In this document: piece after piece, positions 34,634 through 48,463 of the stretch
Numbering within the stretch: the first letter of the stretch is position 1
Layout: every line of letters begins with the position of its first letter
NCBI RefSeq assembly: GCF_901000735.1
Contig: NC_081545.1
Location: forward strand, 18,755,335-18,819,334
DNA from: Corylus avellana
Lineage: Eukaryota; Streptophyta; Magnoliopsida; Fagales; Betulaceae
Direction: 5' to 3'
Length of the DNA stretch: 64,000 nucleotides
Program-made: the position numbers and the translations under genes
Notes under the pieces: generated by a model
Databases searched by the model: none
What the model was told of the DNA's origin: nothing
What the model saw: only the letters and a program-made list of their open reading frames with translations

Positions 34634-37150
34634 GATGTGCTTTGAGGATACATGTTGCCCCACCATGAGTCTATATAAGACCCTTTTGGCCTATATATAT
34701 ATAGATAAAACAAAGTAGCCGAACCCATACATATCATACCTTAAAAACATGATGCCCATGACACTTGACCATATTTTCTCTTCTTTTTGATGAATATCTA
34801 TCTGGACATTCATCCTTTTATGCAGGGAACCCTAGAGTTAAAGGTCTCCCCTCAGGGCAACAAGCTCTCTTTCTCGGCATATGGCATGATTGGAAAGATG
34901 TTAGGCATAATGGCCAGAAGAAAGTAGTTTGGTAAAATTGATAATGGGAAAAATACAATTTATCCCGTCTGAACTATTCACTTATTTGTACTTTTAATTC
35001 TAATGTTTAAAAAGTGACACTTTATCCCCTAAAATGTTTGACATTGACACTTGATTCCTATGAAGCACATTTTACCTTCTGAAATATTTTGAATTAATAC
35101 TTTACTCTCCTGAATTGACACTTTATCCCCGAAGTAACTAAGGTAAGGTTGTCAGACGTTTATTGTAATTATTTTTTTAGATGTGTCGTGTGTGTGTTTT
35201 TGTTTTTTTTTTTTTTTTTTTTTTTGAAATGTTTTACAAAAATAAAAAAACATTTTGATTTTTGAAAAGAGTTTTGTAGTTGCAATTTGTTTTTGAAAAG
35301 ACTATTAGTGATGAATTCCACATTTAAAAATTCATTTGAATAACTCATATTTAAAAAAATTAACAATATTTATAAAATAAAAAAGAACCCCTTATATGTT
35401 ACAATCATAGGGAGGACTTATTCCAAACACCTCCGACTTAAATAGCTGTCAAAGTGGTTTCTTAGATTTAGTAAATCATCGAATCGATGTCACATTCGAT
35501 CAAGCAGTGAGCTGGCGGAATGAGAACCAACTTTGCTTTTTCTTTATTTATTTTTTAAAAAGTTTGCCTTTCCATATGTTGGAAACCTAACTACCCACAT
35601 AAATAATTAACTGGACCAATATGTTCCTCTTTTTCGAATTTGATCAGATTTAACCGTTGGAGAACTTTGAGCATGAAGGAGGGATCGATCATCAGAAAAA
35701 GGTCTAAAAGCACCAACGGACACCAGGACCACACGACCGTTTGAGTTTGAGACCAAATGGATTACAGCAACCAACCATCCACTAGTTGTCATTTTTGTCA
35801 TAAAGCTGTCTTAATTAACGGTTATATATGTAAATACATGAGAAACAAGGGAGAAAGTTACCCTCAATTCTGAATTAATTATATAAGTAAAAATTAGAAT
35901 TTTTTGGTATTATAATTAATAAAAATAAATTTATTGCCAAGTCGTCTTGCAGTTAGTAGGTCACAATTCGTGTCGGGTTTGGGACATGAGTATAAAACTT
36001 TTTTCTTTTTTGACATGTCCACACAAAATGAGGGAAAGAGAGAAAGAAATTCGATCTAATGATATTTGCTTCATAATGTGTGGTTTTTCGCCAATTGAAC
36101 TACTCATTGAGGACAATATAAAACTATATAGGTGAACCATAATCTAACCTATTTAATTAAACTAGTCATACCCCTTAACTTTAATTCGCTAATTTTATAT
36201 TTAATTCATATCAAATTTACATATTGTGTTGAAATTTGTCAACCAACTTCGTGATTGCTTCTCTTTCTTTTTTTTTTTCTTTTTTTTTTCTTTTTTAAAA
36301 TAAGTACAACAGAATAACCTAACTAAATACAAGAAACATTACAACAACAAAAAATAGAAAGGAAATTGCTAAGTGTTCTCTTGATGTTCTCGTTTAGGCA
36401 GACAACTAGCAATACACAGCTAAAAAAACAGCAACAAATGAAAAAAGATATTTGTGTGGTCATGATGCGTGGTCTCCCATCAATTGAACTACTTATTGGA
36501 GACAATATAAAACTAAATAGGTGAACCATAATCTAATCTATTTAATTAAATTAGTCATACTCCTTTACTTTAATTTGTTAATTTTGTATTGAATTCGTAT
36601 CGAATTTACATATTATGTCAAATTTTGTCAACCTTCCTCGTGATTGTTTCTCGTTCTTTTGTTTTTTTTTTTGTTTTTTTTTTTTTTTTAAAATTGGTAC
36701 AAATAGAAGAACCTAAATAAATATACCAAACATAACAACAATAAAAAATAAAATAAAAAATACTAGATATTCTCTTGATATTCTCCTGCTATACGTAGAA
36801 CTATCAATACACCGCTAAAAAAAAACCACAAATGAAAAAATCAAGCAAAAATACAACCATATCCAACATGAAAACCGTGGTGGCTTCTCCGACATGTGAC
36901 ACATGGTAAACATTTTTGTCCACCATTGGAGACGACGCCCCAATATTAAACTCGACAAAAGCGGGTAAAAAAACAGGCTTCGCTGTTAGACGAGAATACC
37001 CTTTCATTATAGAATATATTTCCACCTTTAACCTCATCAAAGTACAAAACTACCCTCATCAATTCCCATAATGAGCTTCGGCCAGCTCCCACCACCACCA
37101 CCACCCTTCTTTCTTTCTTTTTGAAGCATCCAAAGAGGCACCCAATCACA

Positions 37151-37158
37151 TTTATAAA
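37151..37158 (+). promoter_or_regulatory. TATA box of the 67-codon gene (B2)
   Basis: TTTATAAA about 70 bp upstream of the ATG at 37222, as in B1. The leader differs slightly, with a shorter GA run. Confidence 0.6.
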
Positions 37159-37221
37159 GCCACAGCTCACAGCTCTGTTTTCCAGAGCGAGCGAAAAAGA
37201 GAGAGAGAGAGATTGGTTGCA

Positions 37222-37425
37222 ATGGGGAAGAAGCTGTGGTCTTTGAAGAAGGTGGGGAAGGAGCAATGGCCGCGGAGGTTGTTCTCAGCTTTCAGATGGA
37301 AGCGGTTGGATTTCCAGACGACAGTCATAGACGGTGTCGTTTTCAAGATGCTCTCTGTGGTGGAAGGCGTCGTTCTTGTCTCCACGCTCTGTTTCTTCTA
37401 CCTCTGCTGCGGTTGTCACTTCTGA
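37222..37425 (+). CDS. Small basic membrane-type protein, 67 aa, unknown function (B2)
   Basis: Encodes the same 67 residues as 24915-25118, with no coding difference found. The upstream (CCA)n tract is one unit shorter and the GA leader differs by a substitution and 2 bp. If B1 and B2 are allelic contigs this is one gene counted twice; if they are real tandem copies it is a recent paralogue pair. Function is not recognised. Confidence 0.65.
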   Translation: MGKKLWSLKKVGKEQWPRRLFSAFRWKRLDFQTTVIDGVVFKMLSVVEGVVLVSTLCFFYLCCGCHF

Positions 37426-38004
37426 TTCATTCTCTGTATTCCTTCCTTAATCCTTTCATCATTTGTTCATTCTTTCTTCCATCTCTTTTCGGATTATATA
37501 TGGGTTTTTTTGGTTCTTGCTTTTGTAATCACTGTTGGCGACACAAACTTGTAACTGGAATTCGTATCTTTGGTTTCATAGATTATTCATAAGTCTTTGT
37601 GATTTTTTTTGTTATTTAGGTTAAATTTGATGCTTATTTTCTATGTTACGAGTAAAATAATCAATTATTTTGAAAAAAAAAAAAAAAAAAAAGAAAAAAT
37701 CCATATATTTTGTTAAAATTACAGGAATGGGGATGAATTCATTCAAATTACGTAAATGGATGGAGTCTAAAGTTTATCAATTAGTAAAATAAATAAATAA
37801 AAATAATTGATAGGCAATGAAGTTTATCTCACTATTGGAAAATAATGCTTTGGTAAATATTAATTAGTAATTGATTTTATTGGCTGCTAGACGATGATGA
37901 CGCTGGCCAAAGTCAATTGTAATGAAATTCCAATCCAACAAAATGGTGTTCTGTCTGGAGGTTCTTTTCTGTCCATTTCTCCTCCTGCCTTATGAATCTA
38001 CCAT

Positions 38005-38054
<50 letters not shown>

Positions 38055-38516
38055 AGAAATTAAGGAAAGAAATAAAAATGGTAGAAATCATTTATTGAGA
38101 TTTTGACATCTTGAAGAAATCATCATGATCTGTTTGAACTTTGAAGGCTTCTTCTATATTCTCTTTTTTTGATGCGTAACTGTAAAAACAAGAGGTGGGA
38201 GACATTCGACTTCAGTTTTCAAATCAACTAAAAAAGAAAAGAAGAGGAAAAAAGAAAATATATATATATATATGATCAAATTGTAAAGCAAATTTCCCAA
38301 AATTTGTAATAAACCTACTTAAGACATCAAATTGTAATAGAATTATCGGCAATGAATATAATTAATACTAGTTAGATAATTAGAACCATATACATTTCCA
38401 ACTTACTTTTATCACTCTCAACAAAATTAGGCGAGTTTCTTCGTAACAAGGGAGATATCGTAGTCAAGCAGCCCCAATGAAAACACAATAAGCATGAGAT
38501 AATCTTAAATAGAGTT

Positions 38517-39145
38517 TTATTTGTCACCTCCACTTGGCCAATAGCTTGTTGACATCTCGGGGAAGAGTAGTAATTTTGGATGCTGAGGTCGAAGCACCAT
38601 TCCTAGAAGGCTAGATTGTTGAATTGCTTGCCGTTGTCTGCAACGAGTGCCCAATGGGACTCCAAACATGCAAACAATATTTCTCCAGATAAAGCTTTCA
38701 ATGTGCTTCTTCGTAATGGTAGCCAACGCATATGCTTCTACCCACTTAGGTAAAGTAGTCAATCACCATCACCGTAAAAAACTTCACCAAACACTTTCCC
38801 AGGGGAAGGGAGCCGACAAGGTCTACTCCCCATTGAGCGAAGGGCCATGAAATGGTCCAAAACTGTCTGAGAAAGCTTGGCAATTTTCACAGTTTTGAAC
38901 CATTTCATTGGGTCCTTCTGCATCATGGGTAATAAATGTCTAGCCTGGAGAGCCTTTTGTGCCAATGCTCAAGCTCCTAAGCGGTTTCCACATATTCCCT
39001 CACGAATCGCTCTGAGCACGTAGTTAGCCTCTTCGTCAGATAGGCAATGCAAAAATGAATGTGTAAAACCTTCTTGGCCTCCTTATCATCCTCACGAAGT
39101 TTCACATCCCTTAAGTAATTGATTAATGATAGGGCCCAAGTCATG
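38517..39145 (-). pseudogene. Ty3/gypsy integrase relic (B2)
   Basis: Same as 26210-26836 with a few substitutions and single-base indels. One of these lengthens an open frame at 38977-39177 that reads ALSLINYLRDVKLREDDKEAKKV, the segment between RNase H and the integrase zinc finger. Confidence 0.8.
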
Positions 39146-42100
39146 TGAATAGGATTTGGGTTGATGATTGTATGCAAGGATTTCTCCCGTTAGGGTGGAA
39201 ATCCTATGGAGGATTAAGAGAATATATTGAGAACTGATCGTAGGAATTGTTAGGAAAAAAAGTGTTCTCATTTGGACTCTATTTACAGAGTTCTAATCAC
39301 AACTCTTGGCCTTGTGTACGTACGTTCTCTTATCAAATAACCTCATGGAAGTTACTACCTTCCATGAGAAGAATTAGGTGTAGGGATGACCACACTTATT
39401 ATAGTGTGATCACCACTACATCATCTCACACTTGATCATATATATATATATATATATATATCTTGGTACCATAGTAACATGTCAACTTGCTATCTATACG
39501 ATCCTACAGATAGTCGTTAGATTATAACACTCTTGATGTGTGCCCTCTTATGTTATTTTATCTAACTGCGCCCCTCTACTATGTGTCCTATTTTCCACAT
39601 ATTAGAGGTGACTTCAATTTTGCTATGTTTTCAAGCAAAATTGCATCAATTATCCATGGTCGGGAATATATTCCACACCCATTCCACAATTGTTGACTTT
39701 ATAAGGCACAAGACCATGTGTAAACCTGTATTCAATCTTTCTTTGAATCGCTTTCCTCCAAGGTTACCATTTTTTGAGGTTTTCATTGATATATCTTATC
39801 AATGTTCATTACATTGTTAGAGCATAGACATTTTACCAAACTTACCATAATGCCTTTCTTGTGCACGTTTACATTTATGTCAGTTTATAATGTTTGTTCC
39901 TCGTAAGTGTCATTTGCCCGTAACCAATCATATGCTATTTATTAGGCAGAAGTGCATATTATCATTCATCCAGGTGTTCCTGAATCCTTCTGATTATGCT
40001 GCAAACCATGTAGTTGTTACTTAAGGCTTCTCGATCCCATTGTTGCTACATGTTCTCTAAATTTATCTAGATATAACCCTTTAGTCATGGGATCGGCTAC
40101 CATCTCTATCAAGGGAATAAATTCCACTTTTATTTCTCATCTTTCTACCATATCTTGAATATAGTGATAAGCTTGGAACTTTGAGCTCCACTTTTTATTA
40201 TAGAGATGACAGACTTATTATCACAAAATACATCGACATGTTTATCAGGAATGTCTAAGTTTAAATTATTAATAAAACGCTTAATTCAAACAGCATTACT
40301 TACCGTTGTGCTGCATGCATGATATGTACTCAGCTTCCATGGTAGATTTAGCAACACAGTTTTGTTACTTACTTAACCAAGAAACAATTGCTCCCCCAAA
40401 CAAGAACACATAACCATTGGTTGATTTTCTATCATCTACATCTCCTACAAAATCTGCATTTGTGTATCCTGTAATATTTATATCTCCTAGTCCAAGACAT
40501 AAACCAATGTTTTTAGTTCCTTGTAAATATCTAAATATTCTTTTCACTACTTGCCAATGTATTTTTCCAGTATTGGATTGATATCTACTCACCAATCCTA
40601 CAACTGGACAAATATTTGGTCTTTTGCTTGTCATAGCATACATCAGGCTGCCCACGACTTGGGCATAGGGCACAGATTCCATGTCAAGAATTTTTGTCTC
40701 ATTTTGAGGACATATATTCTTCCTCAGATGTTGACCATTGAAACAGGTGTGCTTAAAGGTTTGCAATTATCCACTCTAAACCTCTTCAATATCTTTTCCG
40801 TATAATTCTCCTCATCTACGTATAACAATTTTGAGGTTTTGTCCCTTGAAATTTTTATTCCCAAGACATAGGTTGCAGCGCGTATGTCTTTCATTTCAAA
40901 CTTAGATGCTAAGAAAGTCTTTGTTTTGTGGATCATTTTTGAGCAGTTTTCGGTTAATAGTATGTCGTCCACATACAATGATAAAATGGTTAACTTATCA
41001 TCATCATTGTATATACAAACAGAATAATCTAGTGGACTTACCTCGAAACCAATCTCAGTTATAGCCTGGTGAAATTTTAAATACCATTGTTTCGAGGATT
41101 GCCTGAGTTCGTACATGGATCTCTTTAACTTATAAACTTTATCTTCTTGTCCATTCACTTCGAAACCTTCTGGTTGAATCATATAGATGTCTTCTTTCAA
41201 TTCTCTATTTAAAAATGTTGTCTTTACATCTAATTGATGCAACTCTAAATCCATCTTTGCTACAATGGACATAATTATTATTACTGAAGTGAATTTAGCT
41301 ACGGGTGAATACGTATCAATGAAGTTCACACCAGGTTGTTGAGTAACCCTTTGGCTACTAACCTAGCCTTGTACTTGTCAAGGCTTTCATTTGCTTTAAA
41401 TTTCTTTTTAAGTACCCATTTGCATCCAATGGCTTTCTTTGATTTGGTAAATCTATAAGCTCCCAAACATTATTTCTGTTGATTGAGTCTAGCTCATCAT
41501 TCATTGCATCAATCCATCTGTCATCATCATTACTATTCATAACTTCTTTAAAATTTGTTCGATTGTCTTGTAGGTTTATGTCATCTATGCTTAATACATG
41601 ATAATCTCTCAGTATGATTGATGGTTGTCTTTGTTTTTTAATTCTCCCACTATTTTCACTATTAGCGCTTTTGTGTGGTACATCATCTGATTTTCTCTTA
41701 CTCCCACTGTTTTGAAGTTTCAACATGTTCATCTTCTAATGAGGTGTCTTCGAGTACCGAATGTATGGAATCTTCATCTTCTAAAAGTCAAATGTCATCT
41801 ATAGGAGCGAATTGATTAGAATTCTCAAGAAAAACAGCATCTTTACTTTCTATTAATCACTTCTCTCTTCAGTGTGTTGGGCCTGGGCTTTGATTTTTTG
41901 GGCTTGGGCTCTCAGGATTGACTTTCGGGATGCGTATCTCCACTTTGGACCGAATCGGAAGGGTTGTCTGGTCGGGCTGTAGTGGTGCTTCAAAACGACG
42001 TCCTGTCGTTTCTTGCGGGCTTGCTCTAGGATCTGTGGAGTGGTATGAAATAGTGTCATTGATTCGGGCTTGGAGTAGACTCGCTCCAGCAATGAAACAG

Positions 42101-43098
42101 CATCATCATGTTTGACTGGGATGATGTCGTTTCTAGAAGCAACGCTGGAATGCGCCTTTTTAGTGGCGCCTAAAACGGTGCGGTCTCACTTAGATGGGAT
42201 GACATCGTTTCACACGAGGTTAAAGGAGGCATGGCCTTTGGTCCCCTAGCTAGTCAAATGGCACCATTTTGACCAGTTTGGGGATTTTCTTGATTTTTCT
42301 GCAGGTCTTCTTCTTCCTCCGAAACTTCTTCTTCTTCTAGATCTTTTCTTCCTCTAGATCTTCTTCTTCCCACAAAGCAAGGTCCGAATCAAAATCCTCA
42401 GTTGGAAACACCTTCGGGTTTTCTTCTTCCTCACACGTTCCAGAAGCAAGATTTGTGTTTTGAGACGCAATTTTAGTTTTTTCCGGAAGGGGTTTTTGTG
42501 GAAAAAAATATCTCTGAATCATCTAGCGGCAGATTGAAAAATTTTCTCCAATATTTTTGTTCCAATAGGTATGTTCTCACCAATGCATCTATGTTGCCTG
42601 TGTATTTCAAACCACCCACAGTAATGAGAAGAAGTTTTTCTTCTGGCTTTCCAAGGTTTGGTGTAGATTATAGAAAGCCATTGTTGAAGCCAAACCAATT
42701 ACTTGTTTGCGTATGGTTTGATGAATATATGACAAAAATATTTGAGGATCTTCAATCGTCTCTTGTTCTTCTTCAATTTTTTCTTGCTCTTCCATAATCC
42801 TACGCTATGATACCACTGTAGGATTTTGGTTGATGATCGTATGGAAGGATTTCTCCCGTTAGGGCGAAAATCCTATAGGAGACTAAGAGAATATATTGAG
42901 AACTGATCATAGGAATTGTTAGGGAGAAAAGTGTTCCCATTTGGACTCTATTTATAGAGTCCTAATCACAACTCTTGGCCAAGGTTTGTGTACATACGTT
43001 CTCTTATCAAATAACCTCCATGGAAGTTATTACCTTCCATAGGAATAATCAGGTGTGGGGATGACCACACTTATTATAGTGTGATCACCCCTACATCA
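39146..43098 (-). mobile_element. Ty1/copia element, degenerate (B2)
   Basis: Same structure as B1: 3' LTR 39146-39423, RNase H relic 40365-40766, RT relic 40724-41329 (YVDDILL box), linker/N-terminal RT 41358-41732, non-canonical insert 41868-42798, primer site at about 42804-42815, and 5' LTR 42817-43098. The main coding difference from B1 is one Val/Glu change in RT (LVLHQ in B1, LELHQ in B2). The frameshifts are shared. Confidence 0.85.
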
Positions 43099-43142
43099 TT
43101 AATGTGTTGTCCTACTTGGTTAACCCATTCCACCCTCTCGGG

Positions 43143-44919
43143 TGATGCAGCCCGACTTGGTGGGTTGCAACGAAGAACAACAATAGAAGAAAAAATAAAT
43201 AATTTCAGATCTAGATTCTATCAAAGATCTAAGAATTCTTCTAAAAACAATAGAGCCTATCTAAAGTTTAAAGGAATAAAGAGAAATAAACTCAACTCTG
43301 AGTATTCTCATTGATAAAACTCAATAATAAACATAAACTGACTTTTCTGGAGGCTATAAGCATGTATTTATAAACCCCCACAACCCTAAACTTAATAAAA
43401 TACGAAATAAAGACTCTCAAAACCCTAAAACTAATAAAACATGAAATAAAAGCGGTTTAACTAAAATAAAGCTACGGCGCCCGTCTGGATGACCACAATA
43501 CTTAAATGACAAAAACATGAAATAACATATGGGTTCGGACTACACTCCGATCTACATCATTCTCCCTAGGTTGGAGAGAATTCATCCTCGAATTCGGTGG
43601 TTCTTCCCACTATCCTTCGGGTGCCCTGTCAACTCGTTCCATTCACCTTTCCTCAAGATCAACACACGGCAACGCCCCACAATACACGTGATGCCCCTAA
43701 TCATCGGGAGACGGTGATGATAATCTTGAATGCCCCACGCATCACTTTGCCAAACGTCAAACTTGTAGTGCTCTTCTCGTCTCTCCCGCGCCATACAGAT
43801 CTCATCACAAATTTGGTTAGAAGAATTTGACAAAATAGCATCTATCTCGATGAAATCAACATAGTTAATTGGCGCTACACTCAATTCAAAGGCTTTATTT
43901 TCGAGGCTCTTATCAAGCACATGGTGTGTATCCAAGAGATTTACCTTTTCTAATGACTCATCTTTATCGGGATAGATGTCATAGATTGGTGGAGATGCCC
44001 AATCTACCGAGCAATATTCCTCAATAAAGCCATCTTCCTCCTCCACGACCGATTGACTCCTAATTTCTGCCGCGTCTTTAGGAACCTTCTTTTTGTCGAT
44101 TTTTTCTATTTTTTCTGTCACAAGGAACTCTTTGGGTTGCAAGCAATCTTGGAATTCTGGTATATCTAGTTTGAACCTACTCACCCACCGATTGGCATGA
44201 GCTTGCGCAAGGTGCTAGCGTCCCTGCGTTCGGCGCTCCGCAAACGGGTTTCTAGATCCATTCCCATTGTGACCACCCATACTAGATATTCGGGTAGTGA
44301 GGTCTTCAATTGGATCCCTCATGGCCTTGAATTGACCCTCCATGTTTTGCCAACGTTTAGCATTGGATTTGCCTTTCGCCTCCATGAATTGCAGTCTTTG
44401 TTGGCGACGACAACTGTTCGGCCCACCACCCATGTGCCGCAAACGAATTGCCGGTTGCTCTTTACATGATATCTCTATGTGCACGTGCACCTCATTCATG
44501 TATGCACAACGGTTGCTCCTCCCCATTCATGAAAAGTAATTTAGCTCTGATACCAATTGATGCAGCCCGGCTTGGTGGGTTGCAACGAAAAACAACAATA
44601 AAATAATGGATAAACAATTTCAGATCTAGATTCTATCAAAGACCTAAGAATGGATAAAACTCAATAATAAACATAAACTAACTTTTCTGGAGGCTATAAG
44701 CATGTATTTATAAACCCCCAAAACCCTAAACCTAATCAAATATGAAATAAAGACTTCCAAAACCCTAAACCTAATAAAACATAAAATAAAGGTGGTTTAA
44801 CAAAAATAAAGCTACGGCGCCCGTCCAGATGGGACATATGGCTGTCCGGACGGCCACGACACTTAAACGAAAAAAAATATGAAATAACATATGGGTTCAG
44901 ACTACACTCCGATACATCA
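43143..44919 (-). mobile_element. Non-autonomous gypsy-derived LTR element (B2)
   Basis: LTRs 43143-43559 and 44558-44919, primer site 44544-44555, and gag-like remnants 43582-44184 and 44215-44526. It carries the same LTR deletion and TSD (TCGGG/TCAGG) as B1. Confidence 0.85.
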
Positions 44920-45361
44920 TCAGGTGAGGCTATTGCGGGTTGATTTAGGTGCTCAGCGGGAGCGCTTTCCTTCAAATCAACATCTATTGTTGTGGCAAGC
45001 TGCACCAACTAGCCTAGGAGCTCTTCACTCTTGGTATTTGCTTTATTTTGAGCTTCATAAACCAATCCTTAAATTCCCAAGCCTTGGACGTGGATTTTTC
45101 AGTTTTTCTTCTTGTACAACCCAGATACCTAGCTTACGTAATTGAGAAACACTCTAAATTGAAGCATCTTTTTCCCGTAACTCCCTCATCAAAGTTAATC
45201 TTACAATCAATGCTTCGAATTTGGTTATTGTTTGTGGCTATGAAATCAAATCTTAAGGCATACTCAAACTCCAACCTCTTCGACGAAGATAAGATTCTAC
45301 TTACTTTGTTACTAAACTTGTTTGATGAATTATCAACATTTATAGTCGAGACAGGGCCTAC
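44920..45361 (-). pseudogene. Ty3/gypsy RNase H relic (B2)
   Basis: Counterpart of 32612-33053, with the same ALRFDFIATNN signature on the minus strand. The plus-strand ORFs 44891-45145 and 45048-45386 are shadows. Confidence 0.75.
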
Positions 45362-47011
45362 TATAACACCCTCCAAAATTAACTAGCTAAGGTAATTAAT
45401 TCAAAGTGTTACGCATAACACTTGCACACTATTGAACTTGTAATTTGTTGGATTTACTACCTTAAATAATAAATATCAGAGTAAAGTATAGCAAAAAGAG
45501 AAAATAATGATATGAGTCAAAATTAAAATGTTCTTCTCAATATTATTCACTGTTGTCAAAGAAAATATAGAGATTCCAAAAAAATATTGACTACAATGTT
45601 TAATACTATTTGTCTATGCTATGCAAATCTAATTATACGAGCTAGCCATTCGTTATATAACTTCGGCCCAACAAAATGCTTTAACCCGACTATCTATCAA
45701 ACCTACTAAACTGCAAAATACCGAAGTGTTTCATAGGTGGAAAAGTAACTGTGCAAGTCCATAACTTAGTATCTCAATTATCACGAAACTTGTTATGCAA
45801 TGAGCATATTTATAGATATAATCATTTGACTTTAGTAATTGAGAATGTCGTGGGTTTTGCAAAATTGGTAAGTTTTTCTTTTATTAGTATGCTATCACAA
45901 GAATGATTTTGTTCTGAAATTAGGATAATTCATAAATTATTTTATTGCAGAAATCATCCTAATATGGTATTATACATAATCCATAACTTTCATCCATATG
46001 GTCTACTCGAGCCCTTAACTCCTTTTTGATAGGGTTGGCTCTGTCCCGAAGGATATGTAGTACAACATCGGTGCCCTAGTGAAACATGCATACCATCATA
46101 ACTAGTAGCCTGACCAAATTTAAATTCCAACTGATTCACACCACTAACGATGTCGTCTTTATGACCACCACTCAAAATTTGGTTATACTGGTCATCTATA
46201 AAACCATTGGATCCAAAGACAAACAACATAAACATAGGGTCAAGTCTCTATACTTGTGTACCCACCATCTGTACATGACAATCCACAATATGTATTCAAT
46301 TATCATAATTCCTTTAATAATAAAATATTAGTCTCAGTGTAATAAAGGTTAGAAAAGTAAAGCTCACAACATAATTATTAATTAAAAAGCATGCATAAAA
46401 GATTGCACCGTTTATAAAGGAAAAAACAAACTTGCTTTTAAAGATAATTTATCCATTATATAAGTATTTACTTACCTCGAATGTTCATCCTCAAATCCTG
46501 AACATTTCAACTTCACGTCACTACAAATCATACATTAATATTAACCATATTCTACACCATAAATTTGCATCTTACATGTGAAGCCCTAATTATGCGTCGA
46601 AACCCTAATTATACACTTCCTACCAGTATTGATCGTTTGACCCTCAAAGATCAATCGATTGATGCTCTATTATTTTGATTCATACTAAAAATATACTACA
46701 AAATCTCATGCATAAATAAGACTTCTAATCATCTCAAAAACCCTAATGTACATTATCTACCCTGCACAAACATTTCTAACAGTTTTAGCTCCATGCGTTG
46801 CTCTAAAGTATCAAGGACATTTACCTTTTATCATCAAAATCAAAACCCATTTTCTAATGATCTAAGTTAAGTGCATTAAGATGTGAAATGATGAGTTTTT
46901 TAATACCATTTGTCATTTAAAAGAAACAAATCTTCAAAGTCTATAGTTTCCATGCATAAATCTACTTTCTTAAAATGAAAATACCAACTTTATAACTCAA
47001 GATATTAAAAA
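45362..47011 (-). mobile_element. Gypsy-type LTR, minus strand (B2)
   Basis: Continues 169 bp beyond the point where B1 is cut by the gap, matching B3 (54591-54766), and is then interrupted by the foldback MITE at 47012. Confidence 0.55.
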
Positions 47012-47337
47012 AAAGGGGAAAATGCAGTTTACCCCCTTGAAGTTTCAGGAGTTTTTCAATTTTAACCTCAAAGTTCAAAAATTGGCAATCTACCTCCCTG
47101 AAGTTTCAAAATTTTCAATTTAAACCTTCCGTTTAATTTTTCAGTTAAATTGGACGGAAATTTTTTTAAAAAAGCCTGAGGGCAATGATGTAATTTCATA
47201 TATTTCCGTCCATTTTGACGAAAAAATTAAACGGAGGGTTTAAATTGCCAATTTTTGAAACTTCAGAGGGGTAGATTGCCAATTTTTGAACTTTGGGGTT
47301 AAAATTGAAAAACCCCTAAAACTTCAAGGGAGTAAAC
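47012..47337. mobile_element. Foldback MITE truncated by the 20-N gap
   Basis: The left arm starts GGGGAAAATGCAGTTTACCC and the complement of the right side starts GTTTACTCCCTTGAAGTTTT. Arms of about 130 bp pair with few mismatches around a central ATGATGTAATTTCATATAT. B3 lacks it: there the same site reads on without interruption (near 54766). The right terminus is lost in the N run. Confidence 0.8.
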
Positions 47338-47357
47338 NNNNNNNNNNNNNNNNNNNN
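47338..47357. other. Assembly gap of 20 N
   Basis: Separates a truncated foldback MITE from a truncated CACTA-like element. Confidence 0.99.
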
Positions 47358-47637
47358 CGTCAGAAAAATTCTGACGCAGCAAATGTGGCAACGTCAGAAA
47401 ATATATATTTTTTTTATGTTTTAAAATTTGTAACAATTTTCTGACGTTGGAGTATTTAACACGTCAGAATTTTCTGACATGTTAAAACTAACACGTCAGA
47501 AAATTCTTGCGTGGTACTATTCACACGTCAGAAAAAAAAATTTCTGACGTAGTAAAATTCCAACGTCAGAAAATTAATGACGTGGCAACAATACATGTAC
47601 TGTAGCCACGTCAAAAAATCCTATTTTTTTTGTAGTG
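47358..47637. mobile_element. Right part of a CACTA-like mini-element
   Basis: The right end TTTTTTTTGTAGTG is the complement of CACTACAAAAAAAA, the hallmark terminus of CACTA elements. The body consists of repeated ACGTCAGAAAATT units in both orientations (for example the palindrome CGTCAGAAAAATTCTGACG at 47358-47376), as in CACTA subterminal regions. The right flank ATT matches the uninterrupted site in B1 (CATTTATGTCAG, about 27565). The left end is in the gap. Confidence 0.75.
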
Positions 47638-48061
47638 ATTTATGTCAGTTTATAATGTCTGTTCCTCATAAGTGTCATTTGCCCGTAACCAATCATATGT
47701 TATTTATTAGGCAAAAGTGCATATTATCATTCATCCAGGTGTCCCTGAATCCTTCTGATTATGCTGCAAACCATGTAGTTGTTACTTAAGTGCTTCTCGA
47801 TCCCATTGTTGCTACATGTTCTCTAAATTTATCTAGAGATAACCCTTTAGTCATGGGATCGGCTACCATCTCTATCAAGGGAATAAATTCCACTTTTATT
47901 TCTCAACTTTCTACCATATCTTGAATATAGTGATAAGCTTGGAACTTTGAGCTCCACTTTTTATTATAGAGATGGCAGACTTATTATTAGCATTACTTAC
48001 CGCTGTGCTGCATGCATGATATGTACTCAGCTTCCATGGTAGATTTAGCAACACAGTTTTG

Positions 48062-48463
48062 TTACTTACTTAACCAAGAAACAATTGCTCCCCGAAACAA
48101 GAACACATAACCACTGGTTGATTTTCTATCATCTACATCTCTTACAAAATCTGCATTTGTGTATCCTGTAATATTTATATCTCCTAGTCCAAAACATAAA
48201 CCAATGTTTTTAGTTCCTTGTAGATATCTAAATATTCTTTTCACTGCTTGCCAATGTATTTTTCCGGTATTAGATTGATATCTACTCACCAATCCTACAA
48301 CATGACAAATATTTGGTCTTTTGCTTGTCATAGCATACATCAGGCTACCCACGACTTGGGCATAGGGCACAGATTCCACGTCAAGAATTTTTGTCTCATT
48401 TTGAGGACATATATTCTTCCTCAAATGTTGACCATTGAAGCAGGTGTGCTTAAAGGTTTGCAA
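48062..48463 (-). pseudogene. Copia RNase H relic (B3)
   Basis: 133-codon frame like B1's, with HWQAVKRIFRYLQGT and DDRKSTSGYVFLF, which are closer to the usual copia sequence at KSTSGYVF. The YTNAD substitution is shared, so it predates the B copies. Confidence 0.85.

Larger units (their letters stand above)
34634..46842. repeat. Large duplication, copy B2 (starts at the 100-N gap)
   Basis: Matches 22424-34533 in order and orientation. It begins with the same A-unit tail as B1 and keeps a GATTGGAAAGATG block that B1 lost but A1 has, so its left end is not simply a copy of B1. It continues past the B1 end with DNA that matches B3 (to 47011). Confidence 0.95.

Noticed and set aside
34438..34737. 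ORFs spanning the 100-N gap
   Set aside because: Artefacts of translating through N.
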